Assembly (NCBI GenBank): GCA_049840595.1
Contig: JASGKO010000024.1
Span: 1 to 58,667 of the forward strand
Reading direction: 5' to 3'
Length of the DNA stretch: 58,667 nt
Source: JASGKO01 sp049840595
GTDB taxonomy: Bacteria; Verrucomicrobiota; Verrucomicrobiia; Chthoniobacterales; Chthoniobacteraceae
Shown in pieces: positions 36,021 through 44,885 of the stretch. Within the stretch, counting starts at the first letter, position 1. Each line of letters starts with the position of its first letter. Position numbers and translations under genes: made by a program. The notes under the pieces were generated by a model. That model searched no databases. It was given only the letters and a program-made list of their open reading frames with translations, and was not told the DNA's origin.

Positions 36021-37262
36021 CTAGCTTAGAGCTTCGTTGAGCGCTTCGGGGGCAAGCAGCACTTCCTCGCGGGTGGCGAGGGTCTTCAGCTTCACCTGCG
36101 GCCATTCGTCGCCCACCACCACGGCGTATTTGGCGCCGAGTTGTTCGGCAGCTTGGAATTGCTTACCGACCTTGGCCGGGGTAAGGGCAAAATCCACGCG
36201 CTGACCGCCTTCGCGAAGTTGTTGCACGAGGGCGAGCGCTTGCGGGCGCAATTCGTCTTTCGCGACCACCACATAAACATCCGCCGCACGGTTTTTCGCG
36301 AGCCATTCATCCAGCTTCGCCTTCGCCTCCGGCGTGTCGTCAATGAGGTTGCCAAGCACGACATCGCCCATGCCGAAGCCGAGCGCGGGCAGGTTCACTT
36401 TGCCGTCACTCATCAGCGAAAGCAGGCCGTCGTAGCGTCCGCCCCCGGCAAGGGCACGTTCGTTTTTAGCGCGATCGAAGACTTCGAAGACGATACCCGT
36501 GTAGTAGGCGAGGCCGCGCACGATCGTGAGATCCAGTGCCACGTAGCCGCCCAGGCCGCGGGCGTTCAATTCGCCAAGCAGGGACTGCAAGCCCTGCGCC
36601 TCGGCGACCGGATCAGCGATGAAGGCACGCACCGCTTCGAGCGTAAGGCCGAACTCGGCGAGCTTCTTCGCATTGTCCTCGTCGCTGGAGCGCTCCAGCT
36701 TGTCCACCACGGCGAGGAAATCGAGCACGCGGTCTTCGGCGACGCCGCGCGAGGTGGCGAACTGCGTCCACGCATTGCGATCACTGATCCGGACCACGAA
36801 ATCCTTCTCGGCGAAGCCAAAGCCGCGCAACACGTCAATGACGAGCGCGATCAACTCCGCATCGGCCGCCAGTGCGGTTTCACCGATAAGGTCGGCATTG
36901 AGCTGGTAGAACTCCCGCCCGCGTCCACGCTGCGGCTTCTCGTAGCGAAAGCATTGCGGGAGGCTGAACCACTTCATCGGCTTTTTGAAATCACGTTCCC
37001 GGGCTGCGACCATGCGGGCCAGCGAAGGCGTGAGCTCCGGGCGCAGGGTGATGTGGCGCTCGCCTTTGTCGGTAAAATCGAAGAGCTGCCCGACCAGTTC
37101 GCCGCCGCTCTTTTTCTTATAGAGTTCGATGGATTCCAGCACCGGCGCGTCGTATTCCACAAAGCCGTAGCAGCGGCACACTTCCCGCCAGACGGAAAGA
37201 ATGTAATTCCGCCGGGCACAATCGGCGGGATAAAAGTCGCGGAAGCCGGGAAGCAGTTTCAT
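36021..37262 (-). CDS. hisS: Histidyl-tRNA synthetase
   Basis: A 413-residue class II synthetase. Motif 2 is PQCFRYEKPQRGRGREFYQLNADLIG, the histidine-specific loops are GLAYYTGIVFEVFD and AGGGRYDGL, and the anticodon-binding domain follows from about residue 325 (ADVYVVVAKDELRPQALALVQQLRE). ATG 37262 gives MKLLPGFRDFYP, the family start. Divergent from recF across an inverted repeat pair. Confidence 0.95.
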   Translation of the reverse strand: MKLLPGFRDFYPADCARRNYILSVWREVCRCYGFVEYDAPVLESIELYKKKSGGELVGQLFDFTDKGERHITLRPELTPSLARMVAARERDFKKPMKWFSLPQCFRYEKPQRGRGREFYQLNADLIGETALAADAELIALVIDVLRGFGFAEKDFVVRISDRNAWTQFATSRGVAEDRVLDFLAVVDKLERSSDEDNAKKLAEFGLTLEAVRAFIADPVAEAQGLQSLLGELNARGLGGYVALDLTIVRGLAYYTGIVFEVFDRAKNERALAGGGRYDGLLSLMSDGKVNLPALGFGMGDVVLGNLIDDTPEAKAKLDEWLAKNRAADVYVVVAKDELRPQALALVQQLREGGQRVDFALTPAKVGKQFQAAEQLGAKYAVVVGDEWPQVKLKTLATREEVLLAPEALNEALS

Positions 37263-37312
37263 GGGAGGGCGAAGGTAGGGGCACTGGCCTGACAGCGCAA
37301 GGCGTGGATTTT

Positions 37313-37411
37313 TCACCACCAAGGCACCAAGACACCAAGATTTGATGATCGGCCCAGGCAGAATAGACGCCTCTTCTTAAAAACTTGGTGTCTTGGTGTC
37401 TTGGTGGTTCA
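37313..37411. repeat. Inverted pair of CACCAAG repeats between hisS and recF
   Basis: The left arm (37313-37339, CACCAAGGCACCAAGACACC core) and right arm (37384-37411, CTTGGTGTCTTGGTGTCTTGG core) are reverse complements over about 25 of 28 positions, separated by 44 bases. They could form a long hairpin in the space shared by the promoters of two divergent genes. Confidence 0.8.
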
Positions 37412-37423
37412 TACTCGGCGACC

Positions 37424-38470
37424 ATGCTCACCGATTTGAAACTTCGCGATTTTCGCTGCTTTGCCGCGCTGGAGTGCGAGCTGGCGGAAGGGCTGAATTT
37501 CATCGTCGGGCCGAATGCGCAGGGCAAGACCTCGCTGCTGGAGGCGGCGTGCGTGCTCCTGCGGCTGCAATCGCCACGGGTGCAGCGGCTCGGGCATTGC
37601 CTGAAACATGGCGGACGCGGCTTTGTCGTGGACGGGCACTTTGGGCCGCGACATCTGCAATTTTACTTCAGCGCCAAGCGCAAAAAGCTGGCGCTGGACT
37701 CGGTGGAACAGGCTTCCACCGAGGAATACCTCAAGACCGCGCGGGTAGTGTGGTTTGGCAACGGGGATGTGGACCTCGTGCGCGGGGGTGGGGATGGGCG
37801 GCGGCGGTTCCTGGATTTCTTCGGCGCGCAGATCGAGCCGGGGCATCGGTCGCGATTGCGGGCCTATGAACGGGCCCTGCGGTCGCGGAATCATCTCCTG
37901 CGCCAGCCTTCGCCGCGCTGGCGGGAGATTGCAGCCTTTGCACCGCCGCTGGTGGAGGCAGGGCTGGCGATCATGGCGGCGCGCCGAAAGTGGACGGAAA
38001 ATCTGCTCCCCTACGCGCAGCAGGCACATGCGGAGATCAGCGGCCGGGGCGAGCAATTGCAGCTCACCTACGAGCCGGGTGCCCCCGCCGACTTTGCCAG
38101 CGCCCTGGCAGCGGCCCACGCAGAGGATGCCCGATTACGGCAGACCACGCTCGGCCCCCATCGCGATGAACTGACGCTCACCCTCGATGGGCAGCCCGCT
38201 ACGCTGGGCTCGGAAGGCCAGCAACGCACCCTCGCCCTCGCTCTCAAGCTGGCCCAGGCTCGGTTGCTGGAAAATCACTTCCAATCCCCGCCCATTTTGC
38301 TGCTCGACGACATCTTTGGCGAACTGGATAAAAACCGCCGCAACGCTTTGCTTGGCTTTTTGCCAAAAAAAGCGCAGAAGATCATCACGACGACCCACTT
38401 GGACTGGGTTTATAAGGACACCGATGCCGCGATTCTTCACCTTTCCAATGCCACGCTCACGCGTGAATGA
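37424..38470 (+). CDS. recF: DNA replication and repair protein RecF
   Basis: A 348-residue SMC-like ATPase that loads RecA at gaps. The Walker A is GPNAQGKTSLLEA, the ABC signature is SEGQQRTLALALKLA and the Walker B is ILLLDDIFGELD, in the order and spacing of RecF. ATG 37424 (MLTDLKLRDFRCF) matches the family. An upstream in-frame TTG lies inside the repeat and is not used. It is away from dnaA-dnaN, its usual neighbours. Confidence 0.94.
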   Translation: MLTDLKLRDFRCFAALECELAEGLNFIVGPNAQGKTSLLEAACVLLRLQSPRVQRLGHCLKHGGRGFVVDGHFGPRHLQFYFSAKRKKLALDSVEQASTEEYLKTARVVWFGNGDVDLVRGGGDGRRRFLDFFGAQIEPGHRSRLRAYERALRSRNHLLRQPSPRWREIAAFAPPLVEAGLAIMAARRKWTENLLPYAQQAHAEISGRGEQLQLTYEPGAPADFASALAAAHAEDARLRQTTLGPHRDELTLTLDGQPATLGSEGQQRTLALALKLAQARLLENHFQSPPILLLDDIFGELDKNRRNALLGFLPKKAQKIITTTHLDWVYKDTDAAILHLSNATLTRE

Positions 38471-38529
38471 ATTTCGGGGCGGCAAATTCCGTGATGACAA
38501 CCGATTCTGAATTGAACTATCGTCCCGCC

Positions 38530-39342
38530 ATGCGACTCCGGTTTCCATATTGGGTGATCTGCCTCGGCAGCTTCGCGACGCTCCCGCTTTTGAGCGCCGC
38601 TCCGCCTGCCGGTGCGCTTTCGCCGAAGGACCTTTCCCAGGCCGCCACCGTGGATTCCCTGACCATCCCGACCCCCGGCGAGTCACTGGCCGCGCTGGGC
38701 AAGGACGGCAAGCCGAACTGGAAGGACGAATACCGCGCGCCGATTCCCACCGCCTACACCAGCCGCCCCCAGGCCGCGCTCGATCTGGGCAGCCTCATCG
38801 CCGATGGCTACATCGCGGTCGAGGCCGAGGATGCCCAACAGGTGAAGAACACCGGGCGCGACATCATCTCGATCGCCAAGACCCTCGGCGTGAGCCAGAC
38901 GCTGATCAACCGCGGAAACAGCATCGCCGATTTCGCCGAAAACAATGAGTGGAACACGCTCAAGGAAGAACTCGAGGCCACCCAGAACGAGGTGAAGATG
39001 GCGATGGAAGACCAGCACGACGACGAACTGGTGACGCTGGTGACCACCGGCGGCTGGATTCGTGGCGTCGAGGCGGTGACCGACTGGATTTCCAAAAATT
39101 ACAGCCCCGACGCGGCCAGCCTGATCCGCCAGCCGGGGATTGCGAATTTCCTGCTCAACAAAATCAATCAACTGCCCGTCAAGACCCAGAGCGACAGCAT
39201 CGTCCGGCTCGTAAAAGACCGGCTGCAAACCATCCAAAAGCTGGTATCTTTTCCGTCGGACAAGACGCCGTCCCTGGACGACGTGAAGCAACTGCACAAA
39301 CTCACGAGTGAATTAGTGCAGAAAATTTCGGAGAAACCATGA
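38530..39342 (+). CDS. Secreted hypothetical protein
   Basis: A 270-residue protein beginning with a signal peptide (MRLRFPYWVICLGSFATLPL, cleavage near LLSAAPPA). The mature part is largely helical and charged (NTLKEELEATQNEVKMAMEDQ), with no cysteines or known catalytic motif. An in-frame ATG at 38467 overlaps the recF stop by ATGA and is the alternative start, but it would put 21 residues before the signal. It overlaps the next secreted-protein gene by four bases. Confidence 0.72.
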   Translation: MRLRFPYWVICLGSFATLPLLSAAPPAGALSPKDLSQAATVDSLTIPTPGESLAALGKDGKPNWKDEYRAPIPTAYTSRPQAALDLGSLIADGYIAVEAEDAQQVKNTGRDIISIAKTLGVSQTLINRGNSIADFAENNEWNTLKEELEATQNEVKMAMEDQHDDELVTLVTTGGWIRGVEAVTDWISKNYSPDAASLIRQPGIANFLLNKINQLPVKTQSDSIVRLVKDRLQTIQKLVSFPSDKTPSLDDVKQLHKLTSELVQKISEKP

Positions 39343-39773
39343 AGCGATCCGTCCTTACCGCCCTCTGCCTGCTCGCCCTCGTCGAAACGGGACGCCCGGC
39401 AGACCTGACCGATGCCGAAACCGAGGCCCGCAAGCAGGCGCTGGATGTCGCCGGGGCGTTTTCCAACGATGGCTTCAAGATCCGCGACGGCCACTGGATG
39501 GGCACGATCGACAAGGGCAAGACCGCCCTCCTCCAGGTAAATCTCTACAGCGGCAATCGCTACTGGTTCAGCGTCGGCGCGACCGATGGAGCCAGGAAAC
39601 TGGCCGTGACCGTCTTCGACGAAACGGGTGCGCCCGTTGCCGGTGATCCCTACGAGAATGGAGCCCGGGCCGCGATCGGCATCGAGACCAAGGTGAGCGG
39701 CTCCTATTATGTGCGCGTGCAGGAAGTGGATGGCACGCCTTCCACCTTTTGCCTGCTTTACTCCTACCAATAA
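39339..39773 (+). CDS. Secreted hypothetical protein
   Basis: A 144-residue protein with a signal peptide (cleavage near GRPAD, residue 20). The mature domain looks all-beta (GKTALLQVNLYSGNRYWFSVGA, KLAVTVFDETGAPV, GSYYVRVQEVDG), resembling pre-peptidase or sugar-binding beta sandwiches, though I cannot name a family. It is co-transcribed with the preceding secreted protein and precedes the ACT-domain gene by 13 bases. Confidence 0.72.
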   Translation: MKRSVLTALCLLALVETGRPADLTDAETEARKQALDVAGAFSNDGFKIRDGHWMGTIDKGKTALLQVNLYSGNRYWFSVGATDGARKLAVTVFDETGAPVAGDPYENGARAAIGIETKVSGSYYVRVQEVDGTPSTFCLLYSYQ

Positions 39774-39786
39774 ACGTCCATCTGCA

Positions 39787-40250
39787 ATGACCGAATCCCG
39801 AACGACCGAAAAAGCTGGTGGCCCCAGCGTCAAGCAATTCTCCGTCTTCCTGCCCAACAAAGTCGGCGCGCTGCTGGAGGTGGTGAAGCTGCTCAACGAA
39901 CACGCCGTGCAAGTGCTGGCGCTCAATGTACAGGACTCGGCGGAATCCGCCATCGTGCGCATCGTGGTCAGCGATCCCGAGACGGTGGAGGATATTTCTC
40001 GCTCAACGACATTCCGTTTTCCCTTACCGAGTTCGTGGTGGTGGAATTGCGCGAGGGCGCGGACGAGCTGGGCAAGCTCCTTGCCGCCCTGCTGATGGCC
40101 GAGGTGAACATCCACGGCAGCTACGCGCTGCTCACGCGTCCCAACGGCAATGCGGCGCTCGCGCTGCACATTGAAGACAACGAATGCGCCTGCGCGGTGC
40201 TGCGCAGCCATGGCTTCCGGGTGTTCGATCAGAGCGACATCTCGCGCTAA
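39787..40250 (+). CDS. Tandem ACT-domain protein (frameshifted in this sequence)
   Basis: A small cytoplasmic protein of two ACT domains, probably an amino-acid-binding regulatory protein. Domain 1 is KQFSVFLPNKVGALLEVVKLLNEHAVQVLALNVQDSAESAIVRIVVSD, and domain 2 is FVVVELREGADELGKLLAALLMAEVNIHGSYALL...NGNAALALHIED. One base is missing in the T-run near 39995. Restoring it gives EDIFSLNDIPFSLTEFVVVEL and 154 residues. The ligand is unknown. Similar stand-alone proteins are common in this kind of genome. Confidence 0.82.
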
Positions 40251-40326
40251 GCCTTTTTATTCTCACGCAGAGACGGGGAGGCGCAGAGGAAGCGGGATAT
40301 CCTCGCTTGAGAATGGGAGCGCAGAA

Positions 40327-40821
40327 TTACGATTCGTTTTCTCTTTGCGGTTGTTTCTCAGCTTTCAGAAGAAGTCGGATTCGATCTTCGATTTCACCGA
40401 AGGCACTCTCTGAGAGCATCCACCCCATCTTCACGGTTCCGTGTTTGGTTTCCAACCCCAGAACAGTATTGGACGTGTTCTTTCCGTAGCAAAAGATCGA
40501 GGTGTCTTCGATGTCTTGGATCGAGATCTTCCTTTGGCCAAAGAACGATCGTTGGATGACGTATGGAGGATTGATTTCAATTCTCTCGGTGAGAATGAAT
40601 GCGACCGCCAGCACCCCGGCCACGACCATACCGCCGGAAATTAGCAACCAGATCATCCCTTCCCATGATTGGTAATCGTGACGTTGGAAAATTAAGCGAC
40701 CCAACGCCCCTCCCAGAACGATGACGGGGAAAACTAGAATCAATGAAACCAACCGAATTCCCCACGAGGGAATGAATACGCAGGGATATTGGTAGTCCGG
40801 CTCTTTTTCAAAGCTCAGCAT
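40327..40821 (-). CDS. Hypothetical membrane protein with PH-like domain
   Basis: A 164-residue protein with two membrane helices (about residues 24-44 and 60-80) followed by a beta-rich segment (IEINPPYVIQRSFFGQRKISIQDIEDTSIFCYG...NTVLGLETKHGTVKMG) like the bacterial PH-type domains that often follow a helix pair. Lower GC than the neighbours. No function can be assigned. Confidence 0.65.
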   Translation of the reverse strand: MLSFEKEPDYQYPCVFIPSWGIRLVSLILVFPVIVLGGALGRLIFQRHDYQSWEGMIWLLISGGMVVAGVLAVAFILTERIEINPPYVIQRSFFGQRKISIQDIEDTSIFCYGKNTSNTVLGLETKHGTVKMGWMLSESAFGEIEDRIRLLLKAEKQPQRENES

Positions 40822-40863
40822 CGGGCGATCAGCATAGCCGGCCTCCGCCCTCCATGAAAAGAA

Positions 40864-41469
40864 TCAAAGCTCCACGCCCAGCTTCCGCAATCCCTCGAGC
40901 AGGGTGGTGTGGTCTTTCAAATCGTATTGGAAGGCGTGGAAACCCATCGCTTTCGCAGTCTCGATGTTTTTCGGCAGATCGTCGATGAAGACGGTTTCCT
41001 CGGGCTTCACCTGCAATTGCTCGACGGTGATCTCGTAGATCTTCCGCTCGGGTTTCATGCACCCGGCGCGATAGGAATAGACGGCATCGCCGAAGAGGCT
41101 GAAGAACGGGTATTCGCGGAAAATGTAATCGACGTGCAGGTCGCTGGTATTGGAGAGCAGGTAGATGGGCAGCTTGCCGTGAAGCGAGCGCACGAGGTCC
41201 ACCATGGGAGTGTTTTCCGTGAAAATTTCCTCCCAGGCCTGCACGAAATCGGCGTCGGTGCCGCGGTAGCCGATCTCGGCATAGATGCGCCGGAGAAAGG
41301 TGCCCCGGTCGATCGCACCGCGTTCGTATTCGTTCTTGATCGCGTCGCAGGCGAGCTTGCGCTCGTCGGTGATCGGCAGCTCGCACCGCGGCAGGATGCG
41401 GTTGAGCGCGCGGTCGAAATCGAAGGCGAGCAGCACGTTGCCAATGTCGAAGATGAAGGAGCGGATCAT
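40864..41469 (-). CDS. HAD-superfamily hydrolase, subfamily IA
   Basis: A 201-residue phosphatase-like protein. Motif I is FIFDIGNVLLAFD (its second Asp position is Gly-Asn, as in the epoxide-hydrolase/YihX branch), motif II is YLLSNTSD, motif III is the Lys of GCMKPERKIYE, and motif IV is VFIDDLPKN. It is probably a sugar- or metabolite-phosphate phosphatase. ATG 41469 overlaps the glycosyltransferase stop by ATGA. Confidence 0.87.
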   Translation of the reverse strand: MIRSFIFDIGNVLLAFDFDRALNRILPRCELPITDERKLACDAIKNEYERGAIDRGTFLRRIYAEIGYRGTDADFVQAWEEIFTENTPMVDLVRSLHGKLPIYLLSNTSDLHVDYIFREYPFFSLFGDAVYSYRAGCMKPERKIYEITVEQLQVKPEETVFIDDLPKNIETAKAMGFHAFQYDLKDHTTLLEGLRKLGVEL

Positions 41470-42563
41470 GCGAATTGCAAAAGATGTTCGGCGATGTCGA
41501 GGGCGGCGCGGGGACGGCTGAGCCGGGCGATGTTGGTATTCCATTTGCGCCAGCCCGCGGCGTTGTCGGCAAAGAGCTTTTCCACGGCGGCGGCGATGGC
41601 TTCGTTGCTCTCCACCACGCGACCGCAATCGTTTTGCTTGAGCAGGCGGGCATTGCCCTCCTCCTGGCCGGGCACGACCTTGCTCACGATCATCGGGGTC
41701 CGGGCGGCGATGGTTTCCTGCACCGTCGCCCCGCCAGCCTTGCCGATGAGCAGGTGATTGCGCATGAGGAGAAGCGGCATCTCGTTGGTCCAGCCGTGGA
41801 GGATGGCTTCCTTGCCGCTTTCCTGGACGACTTTCTCGACGGACTTGCGCAGCGATTCATCACGCCCCACGGTCACCTCCAGCTTCAAGCCGGGGATCTT
41901 CAGCAGGCGGGCGATGAGATCGGGGGCCTCGCCCTTGGCGTGGTTGATCATGAACAGCACCCGGCGGTCGTTTTCCGTCGGCTGCGGGCGCACCTGGGCC
42001 TCGGTGAAGAAGCGGGGCGTAACCGGGAAACCGAGCGGGAGCAGCTTTTCCTTCGGCAACGCGGCCCGGAGCATCACCTCGGCGGTATCGTCATTCGCCA
42101 CGATGAATTCATCGGACAACGCGCGATACCATACCGAGTTGACGGTGATCGAATCGGTCACGATCGTGATGTAGCGAAAATTCACCCCGGTGCGGGCGCG
42201 AACCTTGTCGATGAGAAAACTGTAAACCGGATAGACGCTGACGATGGCAAAGGGCCGTTCCGTTTCGACCCACTTCACCAGCGCGTCCTCGATGCCGCGG
42301 ATCATCCACAACGTCTGCTCGACCAGCTTCGTCCGGTCGATCGCCTCGTAGAACCACTGCCACAGCTTGGGCGTCTGGTTGATCATGCCGAGGTAGAACT
42401 TGCGCGACCAGTCATTCATCGGCCCATGGCACTGGGCGAAGAGGTCCAGCACCAGCGGCTTGACCGTTTCGGGAGCGGCCAGTTCCAGGGCGGCCTTGAC
42501 CCCGCGGGCGGCGGAATTGTGACCTTCGCCGAAGCCGGCGGTGAGGATAAGGACGGTTTTCAT
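41466..42563 (-). CDS. MGDG synthase/UgtP-like diacylglycerol glycosyltransferase
   Basis: A 365-residue GT28-type glycosyltransferase. The N-terminal domain of the MGDG synthase type is seen in TAGFGEGHNSAARGVKAALE and the later IVTDSITVNSVWYRALSDEFIVAND. The nucleotide-sugar domain has HGWTNEMPLLLMRNHLLIGKAGGATVQETIAARTPMIV. It should transfer a sugar to diacylglycerol to make membrane glycolipids. ATG 42563 begins the first Rossmann strand. Coupled to the HAD phosphatase gene. Confidence 0.88.
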   Translation of the reverse strand: MKTVLILTAGFGEGHNSAARGVKAALELAAPETVKPLVLDLFAQCHGPMNDWSRKFYLGMINQTPKLWQWFYEAIDRTKLVEQTLWMIRGIEDALVKWVETERPFAIVSVYPVYSFLIDKVRARTGVNFRYITIVTDSITVNSVWYRALSDEFIVANDDTAEVMLRAALPKEKLLPLGFPVTPRFFTEAQVRPQPTENDRRVLFMINHAKGEAPDLIARLLKIPGLKLEVTVGRDESLRKSVEKVVQESGKEAILHGWTNEMPLLLMRNHLLIGKAGGATVQETIAARTPMIVSKVVPGQEEGNARLLKQNDCGRVVESNEAIAAAVEKLFADNAAGWRKWNTNIARLSRPRAALDIAEHLLQFA

Positions 42564-42666
42564 TGGGATGAACCGCGAGTGCATAGAATAAACCGGGCCC
42601 GGTAACAATCGAATAAATCTTCGCACGCCACTTGAAGCCACCGATTCGTTTGTTACCATCCCGCTT

Positions 42667-43707
42667 GTGCGTCGCCTGACCATTCCCATCGCCCTCGGCT
42701 TGTTGCTGGCTGTTTTACCTGCATCCCTCCATGCACTGACGGATGACGAGAAGAAGAAACTCTTCCTCAAGGCCCGGGAGGAAATGCAAACCGTCCCCGC
42801 GGACGAATCCCCCACCCCGACCCCGCATCCCAAGCCGAAACCGGCGAAACACGCCTCGCCGAAACCAACGCCGGACGACGAGGAAACGCCCCACCATCGC
42901 GAGAAGACCGAGCCCACCCCAACCCCACACCGGACCCCGGCCGAAAAAATTCACGAAGACCGTTCGCAGGATGAGGAATCCACGCCACGCCCAAAGGCCA
43001 GGCCGACCCCGGTGGAAGAGGAGTCCACCCCGGAGCCAACGCCCAAGCCGACCCCGCGTCCGTCCCCCTGCCCGATTCCCCGGGAGAATCCCGCGCCGAC
43101 CGCTCCGATCACGATTTCCAAGCAGGGGTTGAGCGGCGAGGAAGCCTTTCAGGAGCCTGCGCCCGAGCCGAAGCACTCCATGTTCTGGGGTTGGTTTCAC
43201 AAGGAATCCTACAAATATCTCACCCCCGCCGTGCGCGATGCGATTGACCGCGCGCACGTGCGCCGCAACCGCTGGAAATACATCGTGGTCCACAACAGCG
43301 GCACCCGGCAGGGCAATGCCCGCATCTTCGATTACTACCACAAGCACGTGCGCAAGATGCCGAACGGGCTCGCCTACCATTTCGTGATCGGCAACGGCAG
43401 TTCCACCCGCGACGGGCAGATCGAAATCGGCGGTCGCTGGGTCAAACAACTCGATGGCGGCCACGTCCACAGCGATTACCTGAACAGCATTGCCCTCGGC
43501 ATTTGCCTGGTGGGCGATTTCAACCGCGACAAACCCTCGCAGGCACAGCTCGATGCGCTGGATGAATTGATCCGCTACCTGCGCAAGCGCTGCGGCAAGG
43601 TAAACGGCCAGTGGCCGATCGTGGTCCCCCATCGCCAGATCAACCCCCGCCCCACCGACTGCCCGGGCGACCGCTTCCCGTATAGCTGGCTCAACCGCTT
43701 CAAATGA
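42667..43707 (+). CDS. Secreted N-acetylmuramoyl-L-alanine amidase with Pro-rich linker
   Basis: A 346-residue protein. A signal peptide (residues 1-23, cleavage near SLHAL) is followed by about 130 residues of Pro/Thr/Glu/Lys low complexity (PTPTPHPKPKPAK and similar). The amidase_2/PGRP domain starts near residue 205, with metal ligands in VVHNSGT, the histidine of GLAYHFVIGNG, GICLVGDF, and VVPHRQINPRPTDCPG. It cleaves the stem peptide from cell-wall sugar. GTG 42667 is the start because it places the signal peptide first. Confidence 0.86.
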   Translation: MRRLTIPIALGLLLAVLPASLHALTDDEKKKLFLKAREEMQTVPADESPTPTPHPKPKPAKHASPKPTPDDEETPHHREKTEPTPTPHRTPAEKIHEDRSQDEESTPRPKARPTPVEEESTPEPTPKPTPRPSPCPIPRENPAPTAPITISKQGLSGEEAFQEPAPEPKHSMFWGWFHKESYKYLTPAVRDAIDRAHVRRNRWKYIVVHNSGTRQGNARIFDYYHKHVRKMPNGLAYHFVIGNGSSTRDGQIEIGGRWVKQLDGGHVHSDYLNSIALGICLVGDFNRDKPSQAQLDALDELIRYLRKRCGKVNGQWPIVVPHRQINPRPTDCPGDRFPYSWLNRFK

Positions 43708-43711
43708 TCCC

Positions 43712-44602
43712 ATGAAGATCGCCCTGACAGGTGCGACTGGATTCATCGGACGCCGCTTCACTGAACTGGCGCAGGAAGCGGGACATCAAATCATCGCCTT
43801 TACAAGAAAGCCCGGGCAGTCCGTGCCCGGCTGCGTGGAGACGCGGGAATATCAACTGCACGCCCCTTTGCCGCTGGACGACGCGGAGGCGGTGATCCAC
43901 CTCGCCGGGGAAAGCGTCGTCGGCCTCTGGACGAAAAAGAAACGCGAGCGCATCCTCGAAAGTCGCGTCGCGGGCACCCGCCATGTGGTTCGCTCCATCC
44001 TGCACGCAGCCGCCCCGCCGCGCGTGCTTATCAGTGCCTCGGCGATTGGGTTTTATGGCGATACCCGGGATGAAACCAGGGATGAGTATTCACCGGCGGG
44101 GCAGGGATTTCTCAGCCGCGTGGTGCAAGCCTGGGAACGGGCGGCAGCTCCGGTCCGGAAAAATGGGGTGCGCCTCGTGCTGCCGCGCTTTGCGATTGTT
44201 TACGGGAAAGGCGGCGGCGCGCTGCGGCCCATCTCGAAAGCTTTCCAATTCGGCCTGGGCGGAAAACTTGGCCCGGGCACGCAATGGATCTCATGGATCC
44301 ATCTCGATGATCTGTGCCGCCTGCTCCTCTTCTGCCTGGAACGGGAATCCGTATCGGGCATCATCAACGCGGGTACCCCAAATCCAATCACCAATGCGGA
44401 ATTTACCCGCACGCTGACCCGGGTGGTGCATCGCCCGGCGCTGCTCCCCGCGCCCGCTTTTGCGCTGCGCGCCTTGCTGGGCGGGTTTTCCTCGGAGTTG
44501 CTGGACAGCAAGCGGATCGCCCCCCGCCGCACGCTGGAGGCAGGCTTTATCTTCACCCACCCTCAATTGGAACCAGCGCTGCGCGATTTGTTGGATTCGT
44601 AG
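43712..44602 (+). CDS. TIGR01777-family NAD(P)-dependent epimerase (YfcH-like)
   Basis: A 296-residue extended SDR protein. The nucleotide-binding loop is MKIALTGATGFIGRRF, followed by AVIHLAGESVVG.W (family hallmark), SASAIGFYGD with the catalytic-site Tyr, and WISWIHLDDLCRLLLF. The C-terminal DUF1731 part ends LEAGFIFTHPQLEPALRDLL. Substrate unknown. It starts four bases after the amidase stop. Confidence 0.9.
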   Translation: MKIALTGATGFIGRRFTELAQEAGHQIIAFTRKPGQSVPGCVETREYQLHAPLPLDDAEAVIHLAGESVVGLWTKKKRERILESRVAGTRHVVRSILHAAAPPRVLISASAIGFYGDTRDETRDEYSPAGQGFLSRVVQAWERAAAPVRKNGVRLVLPRFAIVYGKGGGALRPISKAFQFGLGGKLGPGTQWISWIHLDDLCRLLLFCLERESVSGIINAGTPNPITNAEFTRTLTRVVHRPALLPAPAFALRALLGGFSSELLDSKRIAPRRTLEAGFIFTHPQLEPALRDLLDS

Positions 44603-44624
44603 GCGATTTCTCGATTTCCGCGAA

Positions 44625-44790
44625 ATCTTAGTCCCGAAGGGACGTCGGAGATTAGCCCGTGGTGAAGCGAAGCGAGAACCACCGGAACCTGATTCAGCTA
44701 ATCTATGCGTCCCGGAGGGCCGCTGGAAAAACGGCTCCCGGGTTTCATTGTGCTGGCACTTTCCAGCGACCCTTCGAGACTTTCAGAATT
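44625..44790. repeat. Hairpin-rich intergenic repeat
   Basis: The gap between the epimerase and the HAD gene holds GTCCC-GAA-GGGAC (44631-44643), then a bulged stem pairing CCGTGGT with ACCACCGG around a GAAGCGAAGC loop, then GTCCCGGAGGG near 44710. I recognise this style of tri-base-loop repeat from intergenic regions of related bacteria. No gene is supported between 44603 and 44885. Confidence 0.55.
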
Positions 44791-44885
44791 TGCGCAGGGC
44801 AGTCTGCACGCCAAAATTCACCAAAACCGCTCACATTCTGAACACTCTACCATTGCAGCACGGTAAAGCAGTGCTAGAAGAGACC

